A stretch of 64,000 nt of DNA. It comes from Cerrena zonata (lineage: Eukaryota > Basidiomycota > Agaricomycetes > Polyporales > Cerrenaceae). The notes beneath the pieces were generated by a model that saw only the letters and a list, made by a program, of their open reading frames with translations, ran no database searches and had not been told where the DNA came from. This document shows positions 19,012 through 31,600 of this stretch, in pieces. The number at the start of each line of letters is the position of its first letter. Positions within the stretch are counted from its first letter, which is position 1. The position numbers and the translations under genes were made by a program. The DNA is taken from contig JASBNA010000021.1 in assembly GCA_038087015.1 (NCBI GenBank), positions 372,001 through 436,000 on the forward strand. Direction: 5' to 3'.

Positions 19012-20604
19012 CTAGACTCGCTCCAATGTCTGTATCTGCGGCTTCCCAGCATCGGTAGTCTCTTCGGAACGAGGAGAGTGCAATCCTACACGGTGTTGGA
19101 ACCCACCATTATCTTTATGTTCAACGTGTGCGTGATGACCAGCTAGGAATTCGACATGGGATGAAGTGATCACTTGAGGAGAGCCATCAGTAACGTTACT
19201 AGAGGAAAGTACTGAAAGTGGGACGTACCACGGGACGAGTCTGCGAAGACAAACTCGTACAACATTGCTCCGATGATAGTTGCGGGAATGTTGGTAAGTG
19301 CAGCCAATGCAGCATAGCTACCGCCACTAGCTCTGGTTCCCCAAATAGTGATAGCAGCGAGACGTCCACCCACATCACGCGCGGCGTTAGCAGCAACTAA
19401 GAGAATTTGTTAACAAAATCCAATATGAAGAGTAAATTAGGACATACGCCCGACGGGTGAGTATCCCCATATCGCAATGCCACTGATAGGGATAGTTATA
19501 ATCGAGACAATGCTGATAGGATGATAACGAAAAACCCACTATGTAAATGCAATGATCCATGGCGCGGCAACCGGAGTTGCCATGAAATTTGTCGGATCGA
19601 GGCACGCCCAAATAGTAATACCAATTATGATATCCTATGGAAAGTTCGTCGTAAGTCAATCACTTGACGTTGATATCACAGCTCGACTCACACATATGAG
19701 TTCGTTCACGAAGACTTGACCCATCTTACTCCCTGGGGTAATGTAGAGGCCGAAGATTCCTGCTGGTCCGTTGGGCGTGAAGTTAATAGCGTCAAGCTTG
19801 CCAGCCTCAGCCAGAACGCCTTCCGCCAACTATACATCGTGTTAGCGATGATGACGTAGTAGGAAACAGCAGAATGCCCTTACAGATATGAGATGCTGGT
19901 ATTGGACATAAATTAGAAGACATGCAACATATCCACCAAGGATTTGGGCTGCAATGTACCTTGCGAATCAAATCATAAATTCAACATTATATTATTCAGG
20001 ATATAAATATCGTACGCACCGTAGACCTTTGAGTGGTGGGAATTTTTTGAACAGGATGAAGGAAATCGTGACTGCGGGGTTGAAGTGTCCTCCAGATGTT
20101 GAGGAACATATCTGAATTGATTATAGAATGATCGACACGACGTTGGAGTGAAACCGACTCACAACCAATGCTAAAACGATACCAATAGCATACGCAGCAC
20201 CGATCTGGAGAATGGCTATTCGTCGAGGTGAATACGCAGTCACTCTTGGAGCGAAATGAGAATAAGCTCACAAGATAGACTTTCGCCCAGGATGTTCCCC
20301 AAAACGAAAGCAGCTGTGGAGCCGACACCTATCGAAGGAATGTTGGGAAAAAAACGGTCGGTCATGTAAATGATTCCCATACCTGCAAACGTATAAAGGA
20401 ACACTCCAGTCTGCAGCGATAGCATTTAGTCTTAGCGCTAGGGACACGCAGAGATAGGAGCTGCACACTCACAAATTCAGCTACACATTCTACGAACCAG
20501 TGGGCTTGTCGATGTCGTACTCTCTCCCAATGTGTAAGGAAGCGAGGCCGTTCTTGCACGTCAGCAAGATGGGTGAAGTTTGGTCGTGGTAGAGGATGGG
20601 CCAT
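19012..20604 (-). CDS. Aquaporin / aquaglyceroporin family channel 1
   Basis: About nine exons, start ATG 20604 (MAHPLPRPNF), stop 19012-19014. Joined exons give a six-helix MIP channel: TGVFLYTFAG, GSTAAFVLGN, IGAAYAIGIVLALV, first pore motif GGHFNPAVT (canonical NPA), YIAAQILGGYVACLLIY, FTPNGPAGIFGLY, an amphipathic segment with WACLDPTN, second pore motif AANAARDVGGR (NAA in place of NPA, arginine kept) and ALTNIPATIIGAMLYEF. Such proteins pass water or small solutes such as glycerol across membranes; substrate cannot be told from sequence. The tail VITSSHVEFLAGHHAHVEH follows a ~54-bp last intron with a TACTGAT branch point. The related gene at 21628-23004 lies upstream on the same strand, pointing to tandem duplication. 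NAA in the second half is a modest departure from plant and animal forms. Confidence 0.88.
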
Positions 20605-21627
20605 CGGTTTCTGAGCCAGAGTCGGTGGGGATGTCTGAGGGGGAGATAGACAAGAAGCTCAGACGACTGGGGGAATCCCTTCTTATGGATTCTAGGAGAT
20701 GTGTCAATTATCCCCATTTCTAGAGTTAGATCGCGGGGAAGAACCTTGAGACTTAGCCGCTGAATTTCAGATGGTGTGGGGAAGCGAGTGCCTGATCGAG
20801 AGTGGGGAGGAGGTCCGATCCCGTCTGAGGCTTGTCACAGACACTATGAAATCGCCCACCTCGCAGTCGAGATACAGATGCTTGAGCCCCGATTGCAATC
20901 CTAATACTCATATTATTCAAGTTCCAAGATTCAAAGTTGAAAGATAACGAGAATCCGCGTCAAGCCCAAAATACTTGACAGAGAAGATTAATCCAACGCT
21001 GGGAAGAAAGGTTAGCACCTGGTGCCTACCTGTTCCATGAAGCGATGCTTGTTCTGGTCACCCACGCAACCTTTGGAGACGTCAATCAGCTGAGGTATCA
21101 CCAGATGCACATCGTTGGAAACCACACGTTGAGGTCGGGCGCTCAAAGGGCTCACCACATTGAAAGACCTGGTTTGGCTCCGAATAAAACAGTGGTCAGT
21201 GAGAAAAAGGGGCGGAACATAAGAGCAATTCGAATGAAGTTCTGGACTCTAGTTAGTGGCACAAACCGCAGCCGAAACAATCGCTTTTGCAACCACAAAA
21301 ATGCGGGGTTGCGGGGTAGAGTACGTCGGCGTCGATCTCCTCCGAGGCAGATTCCGCTTGGACTGATGGCTTGTGATCGACTCGATCGTGTTTACAGACT
21401 TTGAATGACCGAGAATTGTCACGGGAGGTACACCAGCTGACCTACCAATCCGGGAGCGCTGATTTATCCGGTTCCCGATAAGGCACCAATGGTGATGCAT
21501 GGATTTGCAATACCTTGGTACGACAGTAACGCAAGATGGTGAGTAGACAGACCTATTGACAATTAGATAGTTGCCATATAATGTACACGTAAAGAGCTTA
21601 TTCCAAGTCGTTCCTGAATGATTAAGT
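20605..21627. other. Intergenic region between the two aquaporin genes
   Basis: About 1 kb containing the promoter side of channel 1 and the 3' flank of channel 2. Open frames (for example 21045-21404, plus) show no recognisable protein and no splice-consistent extension. No repeats were noticed. Confidence 0.5.
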
Positions 21628-23004
21628 TTAGACCTGTTTATCATTAAGGGATTCAACGGAATGGGTCATCTCAGACTCTTCCGAGGAGTGCGCTCTAGTC
21701 AAAGCCAGGTGTTCTTGATGTGCCGCAGGCAGAACTAGAGATTTACGTTAGATTCCTAGACATCTTTACAACGTAAACTCTTGAAAACTTACGACGACTG
21801 GAATCCCCAAGCAACAGTTGGTAGAAGAAAACGGCCAGTGTTGTAGCGGGTATATTTGTGAGAGCCGCGATAGCAGCGTATCGTCCACCTGAAGCCGCTT
21901 TGCCCCAAATGGTCAAAGCAGCAAGACGACCTCCCACGTCCCGGGCAGAGTTGGCAGCAAGCGCGGCGGGCGCATACCCCCAAATCACGAAAGCACTGTC
22001 GTAACGATAAGCCAAGTAGCTCCTATATTTATCCCTTCGACTTACTATGTGAAAGCAATGGTCCAAGGAGCCATTGCAGGAGGTATTAAGGTATTCGTTG
22101 GATCAAGTGAGCCAAAAATGGCAACGCCCAAAACAAAATCCTGATGATAATGATTAGCGAAAGACACCAACGAAAAGCGATGGTTACGAACGGTAACGAA
22201 TTCATTGAGGAAGACATGTCCAAGATTCGCATGGGCAGGAGTATAGAGAGCGAAGACACCGGCTGGCCCGTTGGGTGTGAATTGTATTGCGTCATAATTA
22301 CCACTCGCCTTAAGGGCTGCTTCAATTGGCTGACGGGTTACTTAAGGTCAGGCATGTCAGAAGCTACAAAGCAGAGCACGCACCTCGATGAGATCCTTGT
22401 ATTGGACGTAGATAAGCATGCAGGCGATGTAGGCTCCCAGGATTTGGGCGATAATCAATCTGACGTAAAATAATGGTTAAATGGACGTCTAGGAAGTCAA
22501 AGAAGCGAGGCAGTTACCTCAAGCCACGAGCGGGAGTACACTTTCTTAAGGCGACCATGACAAGCGTGATACCAGAACTAAAATGTCCTTCTGATACCCG
22601 TGAACATAACGTCAACGCCAGTACAACGCCTATCGCATAGGCCATGCCGACTTGAAAGAGACCTGAGAAGCAGAGCTTAGTTCATGATAAAGATCGCTAC
22701 GGTAAGAGGAAAAGCATACTGCCAAGGTTAGTCTGTTGCGCGAGATTGCCCAGAACAAAAGCAGCGGTCGATCCAGTTCCAGCGTATGTATAAAGGAACA
22801 CCCCGAACTGTCAAAATCAAACGATGAGATCAGAGCTGAACTGCTTCTCTAGAACTGATGACTTACTGCTTCTGCGATGAACTCTACTGCCCAATGGACC
22901 GCTACATTGCCCCTCTTCTTCCGCTCCCAAGAAGCCACCCATCCCGCTGGCGGCTGGACATCTGCCAAACGGACAGCGGTAGGTGTTGTTGTTATATGGG
23001 TCAT
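21628..23004 (-). CDS. Aquaporin-family channel 2 with altered NPA motif
   Basis: Start ATG 23004 (MTHITTTPTAVRLADVQ), stop TAA 21628-21630. Spliced exons keep the family order: HWAVEFIAEA, FGVFLYTYAGTGSTAAFVLG, VGMAYAIGVVLALTLC, then EGHFSSGIT where the first NPA box should be, FTPNGPAGVFALYTP, LDPTN, AANSARDVGGR (NSA as second box, arginine kept), ALTNIPATTLAVFFYQL and a tail LLPAAHQEHLAL. The first box has lost all three NPA residues although flanking sequence and reading frame are intact, so this is unlikely to be a sequencing slip. Compared with channel 1 it lacks a ~19-residue segment before GSTAAFVLG and one intron near the first box. A changed pore may alter selectivity or abolish conduction. 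Likely a tandem duplicate diverging in function. Confidence 0.85.
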
Positions 23005-26000
23005 GATAGCGGGAGGAGGTAAACAGGAAGGACAAGGGCTGTCAGAGCATCCCGTTGGGTGCTGAAGATCTTTATAAAGAGGCTCGTGGATTCACCCATT
23101 CTCAGGAAGCCAAGAAGTGAAGTGCCTGGACCAAGAGGAAGGTACCTGGTTTGATGACTTGGGCGACATGATGTCCCACGGGAGGAGCGCTGCACGTAGC
23201 AACTTTACAATTTCCAGACGTGCAGTCGATCGGCAAGCTCTAAAAACAACCAAGTTTAGGCGTCCAATGAGGCGTAAACCAGTGCGTGGTTCCCCATTCG
23301 CAAAAAATGTTAAGGGCCCGACCGGAGATGTATCGTAGACTGACACCCTGTCACCAATCCGTATTGATGGTGGTTATAGTCCAACTGATTTCAATTCAAA
23401 AGGGGCCCGCAGTTTGTGTCAAGAGCTATATTGCGAGACTGATAGTCAGGACAGAGTTTCATGGGGAAGGTTTTGAAGTCAGCGCTAAGGATGGTCACCA
23501 GGTCTTGCAAACTGTTCCCGAGAAATGCCAGTAACATCAATTGACGCGGCGAACATATGGAGCAATAACCTTCTATACCACCGAGTATTCAGTAGACCAC
23601 TGTGATAATAGTGGCTTACACTGATCGGTGAACCGTTTGTTTGAGTAACATTGTAGGTTCGTTTTGAAAAACGAAGACCGAAGTTGAGAGCCGCAAAATG
23701 AAGTTTTGTGGAAGAGGTAAACGTTTACCAGGTAGCAAGGATGATTGTAGAGTCGCGAGGTGTAGCAGATATCAGAATTGCGTGAAGACGGGAATCAAGA
23801 GATCAAGCCAGCAATCCCGAATGTTGCCAGAGATACTGAAGTGTACGAGGCGAGGTCCTTCAACTAGTCAGCTTGGCTTACCGCTTTGCATGTGTCTCAA
23901 CGGGAAATAATAGTTGGTGGACATACATTCCATATTGTTGAACGGGGTTGACTATAGGCCGAGGTCTAGCACCTACGTCAGAGAGACTTTGAGCATCGTG
24001 ATGATCATGCATCTGCATCAAGGTTCAAGCTTTCAAGCGAGGAGTTGCCGAAGATGTCTACGATTACTTGAGATAATAACAGGTTCATAGCCAGCAGTAC
24101 AGGTTCAAAACATATCTGAAAGCGCATTGTCAGGAAGGGAAGGGAAAAAGACATATCAACTTCGAATCCAACATTTTTGTAGGTAGCAAACCGGCAAACA
24201 GTAACCGGTTTGCTTAACCGGTAACTGATTAAGCCGGAGCGCAGACCGAACCTCTCTAATGCTGACCGTCGGTGTTGAATATTGAATGTACAGTAAGCTA
24301 CGTAAACACTCACAGTACATAAAACCTGGGCAATAGAGTAACTGCATAACGTTGCTTGTGCATGTTGCTTTGCGTTGTGGTCGAAATGCCAATGATAATG
24401 TCGTATTAACCGTGTTTCAGCTTTCAATCATGCTTCGTTCTCGAAATGTAGAGTTCTTTAGTAGAATTGAATAAGGAAATGAGGATGTATAATCAGGAAG
24501 GAAGTACGCAAGTAGTCGATCATATACTAAGTCAATCCACGACCAATAAAGCTTAGCAACTTGTCAAGCTGCTCACTGCCGCCCTAGGACAAAACGTCGA
24601 CCAATCCTTGCGGCCGCCACGACTCGGAAGCCACCGTTGTGCACAATGTACATCAACAAACAGACATACACGAGTAGTGACATCGGCAAAGATCCGTCGA
24701 GGAAATGGTCCGCTGAGCAAGCTCGCAGTGAGGATAGTAGAACAGGGTGATTGAAGATAGAGAACATACCTCCAGTTGTCTGCGGGGCTTTATAGCAATT
24801 AGATGTCGGTCATGCTGTGCTAAGTCGTGCGCGTAAATATACCGCGAGAAGTCCCAAGCAGCATTATAACCGCGAATGGTGACAGGATTCTAGGGTACAA
24901 ATTAACGTTCCATCCAATAGAATATCGAACCGGGTGATATTGGGGAGCGTCGTTATCTGGACATAGCGAGGGCTAGTGAGTATCTGGTGCGGCCTAGAAC
25001 ATTTTTAGAAAAAATATTTGTCAAGATGCCGACGGAACAAAATGCGTCTGAGATAGACAGAATGGCGAATAGAACGAAGCAGGTCATTAGAACATACGGT
25101 GGTAGTATGCGAGTCAATTACTCCCGCAGTGCACCTTTGAATGAGACTGTTCGTTCCTTTACTGGCAGTGGAAACAGCGACCTAAGTCCGTCAGTGATAG
25201 GAATGAATACAAAGTCTCGCCACGGATGACCAGCAACCTCAGCCGCTGAGCATATTGCCGCGCAACCTTGAGCTCCATATCAACGGAGAAGTGTGGTAAG
25301 AAGGAGGAATAGTCAGAAGGTTCTGACACGAGTATAGCACCTCGAAGTCAGACGTCGACATATATTTGATAGTCAGGAGAACTAGGATTGCATCATTGAG
25401 AAGCATACGAACACCTTGAATTTGTAATTTGTGGAGAAGCGACTCTCATTGGAAGATTCAATGCTCCGCAGCGAGGAGGTATGATTTTACGTCCCGTTCG
25501 ATTATGGTAATGGCAATGAGGGGCCAAGGATAGTAAGCCCGGAGGGATCAAACGATAACGAAAGCATATGTAACAGTAACAGCCTAGAGGCGGTGATATG
25601 GACCTCTGAAAGGGAATGTGGACACCAAGAGATGTGTATGCATATCAAGGAAGCGCTGAGTCAGACCCCGACAAGATTTCATATTGCTGAATAGTCCAGG
25701 AACAAAATGCATTCCAGGAACCCAAGGCTGTCGAGGCTATTTAAAGCAAATGCAAAGAGATGCAAATGGTGCTTGTGAACGGAGAAGTCGGCTTCCTAGA
25801 TTGGATCATTGGTCAAGACGGGGATTTATTAGTTGCATATTGCACTATTCCTAATAATGTCACGGAAGGAGACAGTTGATAGCATGTACGCCATAAGGTT
25901 CTGGGAGTACGTACATAGAAAAGAAGTGCTTCGCGACAATCGATTGGTCGCTCGACGTGACGCTGTGAATGCTGCACTGTTCGCGGATGCGAAGTTCTGC

Positions 26001-26426
26001 AAAATATGCAATATGGTATCGTGAGCGACACACTTGAGTGCTACCGCGTATCCAAGACTCCGTGTGCATCCGGTAGTATGTACGCAGGAATAAAATATGA
26101 TAAAACTTTAGTAGTCTTCTGAGTGTTTCAAAGATGATCTAGCAACGTTACGTGTGTCGAGAAGCGTATGAAGAGACCGCCTCAGCGGTATTGCACAAGT
26201 CTAACCAAGTTAGATATTGTTCGATACTTAGGGGATGGTCGTTACGGCTCTTCCCAAAAAAACTGGGAAACAACCTGTTATTTAACTGAGTAGCATGAGT
26301 CATACCTATTGACGAAAGATTAAGCGCTTGTGCTTTAGTCGTCCGACTCCGTCTTTCGACAGACCACCATCTTGCTCAAGTTCTTCAATATTTCCACTCG
26401 TTGAAAGAACATAGAATTTTTACAAT
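23005..26426. other. Gene-poor 3.4-kb region
   Basis: No convincing gene was found on either strand. Open frames are short (up to ~140 codons at 24005-24427, minus) with no recognised motif. The right end includes the promoter of the pyruvate-carrier gene. Confidence 0.5.
23070..23076 (-). promoter_or_regulatory. TATA-like box of aquaporin-family channel 2
   Basis: The palindrome CTTTATAAAG lies about 65-75 bp upstream of the ATG at 23004, a usual TATA distance for a short leader. Inferred from position and sequence only. Confidence 0.4.
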
Positions 26427-27158
26427 ATGTCGGGAGCAGCAGCAGGAGCGGCAGGATCCAAGTTCCAGTCTTTCATGAACCATCCAGCTGGTGAGTCTGC
26501 TTCTCGTCATGTGTACAAATCCTTCCGAACGCTGATCGTGTTGCTCCTGGCTTTCTACTCGCAATGTCTTATTAAATCGACACTATCTCTCCCCGGATCA
26601 CCAATATACCATCGACATCTTGTTATTGACCAACGTGTTGATCGAACAAATGTTCAGGACCCAAAACTGTCTTCTTCTGGGCTCCTATAATGAAGTGGTG
26701 CTTGGTGGCTGCCGGTTTGAAGGATCTATCGCGGCCTGCGGACAAACTTAGTGTATCACAGAATGTCGGTGCGTACTACACGTGTGTCCGAGCCTTTGAA
26801 GCGCATGTTGACGGCACGCATGCTATGTTACGATTATTCTTGTTCTTTTAGCTCTCGCTGCTACTGGTTTCATCTGGGTCCGTTACTCTTTGGTGATCAC
26901 TCCAGTTAATTACAGCTTAGCCGCTGTGAGTCTCCGTACACCCGTTTGCGGTATTCAATTTCTTACATGATGTCACCGATATTAGGTCAACTTCTTCGTT
27001 GGTAGCACGGGCCTCGGGCAGCTGGGAAGAATTTGGCAGTACGTGTATCACTATATATCACGAGAACGTCTAGCTCACCAGGTTTTAGCTTCCAACGCAC
27101 TCAGCAAGACCCTGTTGCCGCTATGTTCGTCCCAAAGGTCCCTCCCACCAAGGCCTAA
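26427..27158 (+). CDS. Mitochondrial pyruvate carrier subunit (MPC2/MPC3-like), 123 aa
   Basis: Five exons from ATG 26427 to TAA 27156-27158 give a 123-residue protein, matching the usual ~125-130. It contains the family blocks KTVFFWAPIMKWCLVAAGL, DLSRPADKLSVSQNVALAAT, GFIWVRYSLVITPVNYSLAA and VNFFVGSTGLGQLGRIW, with hydrophobic membrane segments. MPC proteins form hetero-oligomers in the mitochondrial inner membrane that import pyruvate for the TCA cycle; the partner MPC1 is not in this window. FFWAP and the internal lengths favour the MPC2/MPC3 branch. The last exon begins after an acceptor at GGTTTTAG, giving HFQRTQQDP; reading through that intron would instead add a long, unrelated tail. 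Confidence 0.93.
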
Positions 27159-28663
27159 GTCAGCGTGTATAGACGTCGTGTGTTTGTACTGTGTATTTCT
27201 TATAATACGATTGGCTTCGTTGACCGCTCTATATAGATACTCATTGGGTGCATTACTTCTAAAACCGGCCGGATATAATTGTTCATAATTGCAATAAAGT
27301 ACGAATATGTCCGTCTGTTTACGTCATACGTCATCGGCCCACAAAATGAACGAATTTCAATAGCCTGTGCTTCAGGTGTTGGGGTGAGCGCCAAATATAG
27401 ATATTTGGATGCGTCTTGAAGGTCAAAAACAAATGATCGTGGTCGTGGTCGTATAGTATTCACGCAATATCGATCGCTCCCTGCTTGATGGGTGGCGGGT
27501 GGCCGTGGCGGAGGCTTAATGGAATTATTGGATACATAGCAAGTTATGTAGCCTCATCTCGCAAACAAGCTATTACCATGAGTGATGTGCGTACTCAATT
27601 GTGATCTGTGCTGAGCCCGGGTATGCAGGCCATTCTCAGGACATCACGAAATAGGATCTCAAGGCGCAGTCAGGCAATGTCCCAGCCTCGCTCCGTTGAT
27701 ATAAAAGCGTTAGAGTGCGTGTTACAGATCAGGAAAGAATATTACGGGTAGGACAAAATCACAAGCCGGCGGTACTGTCAGCCAAATCTCCGGAAGTTGG
27801 AATTCAACTCAGTTTATCGTTATCTCCTGTAGTCAGGAGCCAAGGCCGCTATCGGTGTCTTGCAGCTCATGTAACATGGCGACAAACATTCACGAGGATG
27901 GGCGGATGCATTTTTGCAAAAGGTGTTGAACAGTGTTAGGCTGTCCGTGAAAGTGATTTGGGTCTCTCGACTTGAGGGCAATGTACGGGTATATGTCACG
28001 TTTCTTACACACCACAGGAGAACCGAAGCAGAACCAGTAGCTGCGAACAGGTCTTCGACGCCGTAGGACCGTGTACATAGCCGGTACACCGTCATCACTA
28101 TGAGCAAAGTGCACAGCATGAGCTTCGTGGATGGCGAGACAGGCTTCCGGTTGTTGACGCAATAGTTCCGACTACTTGCTGGCAGTGGACTTCTGTTACG
28201 TGCCTGCTCGTATCTCTTACGCCGACAGGCCCAAGCACCAAAATATATGTTTTACATTCTATCCGCGAGGGACTTCCCATAATAGTAAATCCGAGAAGAA
28301 CGGGTCCGGTGAGTGAGTTCGCCGAATCAGGATTTGTGTATTACGCATTGATAGCCTGAAAGATCTGCTTCAGCCTCGGCCAAGTTGAACGTCGTCAGTC
28401 AGCTATCGATCTAGGATTTTCCGTTTGATCGAGCTGCGAGTGAGCGTGAATAGGCGTGAATGCACATCATGCACCGGTGTTGCTCCCATCCATCCCCGAG
28501 TGGCAGTTTTACGCGAACTTGTGACTTATCGCTTTTCCGGCTTCGGCTTCCTCTTTGGGATCTGGAAACACCATGTTGCCACGAAGAACGTGGATAGTGA
28601 TGAATGGTTCTCTTATAAAGGCTAACTCTTCGCGAACATTTCGATCCCCATCTTTAGAAGACG
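27159..28663. other. Intergenic region, no gene recognised
   Basis: Scattered open frames below 100 codons without recognisable similarity. The last ~60 bp carry the TATA-like box of the P450 fusion gene. Confidence 0.5.
28614..28620 (+). promoter_or_regulatory. TATA-like box of CYP505 gene
   Basis: TATAAAG lies 44-50 bp before the ATG at 28664. Position and sequence suit a core promoter; not proven. Confidence 0.45.
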
Positions 28664-31600
28664 ATGACCACTCCTATTCCGAATCCGCCGACCGTGCCCT
28701 TCTTGGGCAATGTGGGTCAACTAGACAAGGAAGTTTCTCTTCTGTCTCATGTTCTTCTTGCTCGCCAATATGGCGAGGTCTATCGACTTTTCTTTCCCGG
28801 TAGGTCTCTACGATCTGGCTATACATCACATTTATTGAAGAAGTATACAGGGGCCAACTTCCTAGTGATTTCCAGTCATGCATTGCAAAGCGAGCTGTCG
28901 GACGAGAAACGGTTCCGGAAGTTCGTAGCAGGTGCACTCATGGAAGTGCGTAACGGTGTTGGTGACGGATTGTTCACTGTACGTGAAAAAGATTCACCTT
29001 CATACTATGTCTTCTAATTGATCGTTACAACTAGGCTATCGTTCCTGGAGAGGAAAACTGGTCTTTGGCACACCGAATCTTGATGCCAGCTTTCAGCGCA
29101 GTTTCTATAAGGGGAATGTTTGACGACATGTACGACATTGCTTCTCAACTTGCGCTGAAATGGGAGCGGTGAGTCTTAATAGAACAAGCATTTCGGCGCT
29201 GTATCTCAAATTACTCTCAGATTTGGCCCTGGGTACAAGATCGATGCCGCCGCCGATTTCACCAGACTTGCTTTCGACACAATCACCCTTTGTGCCATGT
29301 CCTATCGGTATGTTGGTTCTTACCTCAAGTGTTTACATGTGTCTTAACATATGCATCCACAGTTTAAACTCGTTCTATCAAGTGAGTAGCACAGACTGTG
29401 CTCTGGACCAATTACTAAGAGATCGTAGCCTGAATTGCACCCTTTCATCGAAGCCATGGGTGACTTCTTGACGGAGAGCGGTAATCGTGCGCGAAGACCT
29501 GGCTTCGTCAGCGCAATGATGCGTAGTACGACGAACAAGTACTGGCAAGACATCAATGTGCTTATGAGTCTTGTCGACGAGAGTAAGTCTTTTTCTCATT
29601 GATATCTAGTACACATTCTTATATTTCATGAACAGTTATTTCCGAGCGTAGGGAACACCCCCTCGACAAAAAGGATTTACTCAATGTCATGCTTGACGGG
29701 AAGGATCCCGTGACAAAGAAGAGTCTGCCGATAGAGAACATTCGTAACAACGTAAGATATATTTCTTGTTAGTATGTCAATGAAACTAACTCTAGACCTA
29801 GCTCTTGACCTTCCTTATCGCAGGTCATGAAACAACTTCGGGTATGCTTCTTCTAGTACAATCCCCTCCGTATTCAAGACTGAATTTTGTAATAATAGGA
29901 ATGTTGACATTCATCATGTACTACCTCTTGAAGAATCCCGACAGTATGCAAAAATTGCGTGACGAGATAGACACCATGATTGGTGATCGACCAATGGTTC
30001 CTGACGATGTTAACAAACTTCCATACCTCATCGGTAAATTTCCCCGTGGCATGCTATGGTACTTCACTAATCCCTATACAATGTAGCTGTCATGAGGGAA
30101 GCCTTACGACTAGCTCCTCCTGCACCTTTCCGTGGTACTACGCCCCTTGAGGATACGACACTGAAGAACGGAAAGTACGCCGTTCCAAAAGATCAGGCCA
30201 TTCTCATCAACGTCTATGCTTGTCAGCGCGATCCCAATGTCTGGGGTGAAGATGTAAGTATTTCTTGGACGCTCTGATGATTGCCGCTAAGATTCGTATA
30301 GGCAGAAGAATTCCGCCCCGAACGGATGCTTGATGGTGGATTCGAAAAAGCACCTGTACGTTTTTTGAACTCTCCTTGCAATCTGCTCCAATTGACGATG
30401 CTACTTAGCCCGATGCTTGGCAACCATTCGGGTTCGGTGTTCGTGCTTGCATCGTGAGTTTTCTTGTCTTTTGAATTAGAGATCTCTTTATATTAGTGTT
30501 CCTCTGTAGGGTCGTCCGTTTGCATGGCAAGAGGCCCAGATGGCACTTATTCTAATCCTTCAACGTTTCGATTTCGTCTTGGATGACCCATCGTATACGT
30601 TATCCCTCAAACAAACACTCACAATCAAGCCTGATAAATTCTACGTCCACGCCACCCCACGGCAAGGCAAATCCAGGTTCTTTGCAGCCCCGTCCACATC
30701 CCAGGCATCAAACACCAATGGATCTGCGAACTCCGCTAGTGCCTCATCCGACCCTTCTTCGCTCAAGCAACCGTTATATGTTTTGTATGGCTCTAATACC
30801 GGGTCGTCAGAAACATTTGCTCAGAGAATCGCTTCAGCCGCAGCCTCGCATGGTAAGAGCTTGCAAATTCTGTCCACCTCAGAGTTGTCTAACGAGCGTG
30901 CAGGCTTCCGCGCGAGTTTGGGAACACTCGACTCAGCTGTTGGTCATATTGCCACTGACGGTCCTGTAGTCATTGTTACAGCTTCATTCGAAGGTAAACT
31001 ATGTTTGTCATAATGCAGACCCCGAAACTAACGGCGATGTATTATAGGACAGCCCGCCGATAACGCAAAGCACTTCGTTTCTTGGCTCTCTGCCCAACAA
31101 GGAGATCTTTTGAAAGACACTTCGTACGCAGTGTATGGTTGTGGAAACCGTGATTGGGTTGCGACTTTCCAAAAAATTCCCACTCTGGTGGACGATACGT
31201 TTGCGGAACGAGGCGCACACAGACTCATTGAACGTGGTGTCGGTGACGCTGGAGCTAGTGACTTCTTCGAAAGCTTTGATAAGTGGGAGAACAACCTGTG
31301 GCAAACTCTCCGCAAGGTAGATCAATTCTGGTATACGATCTTTCATTCTACTGACATATGCCCAGGTGTATAGCACTGAGGGAACATCCGATGAGAGTGG
31401 TCTCAAGGTTCAAATTGTTGCGAGTGGTGCTTCTCGTGCTCAGCTTCTCCGTCAACCTGATACGGCGTTCGGGACAGTCGTACAAAATACTGTGCTTACA
31501 GCGCCGGGAGCACCCGCAAAGAGGCACATTGGTCGGTCTATATATCCTCTTATCCCTTTTCATTATCCTGACTACAGATATAGAGTTCGCTCTGCCAGAA

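Noticed and set aside
19190..19240. A 17-bp or 30-bp last intron in aquaporin channel 1
   Set aside because: Too short for splicing. An acceptor at CTCAAG gives a ~54-bp intron with a good branch point and a sensible tail.
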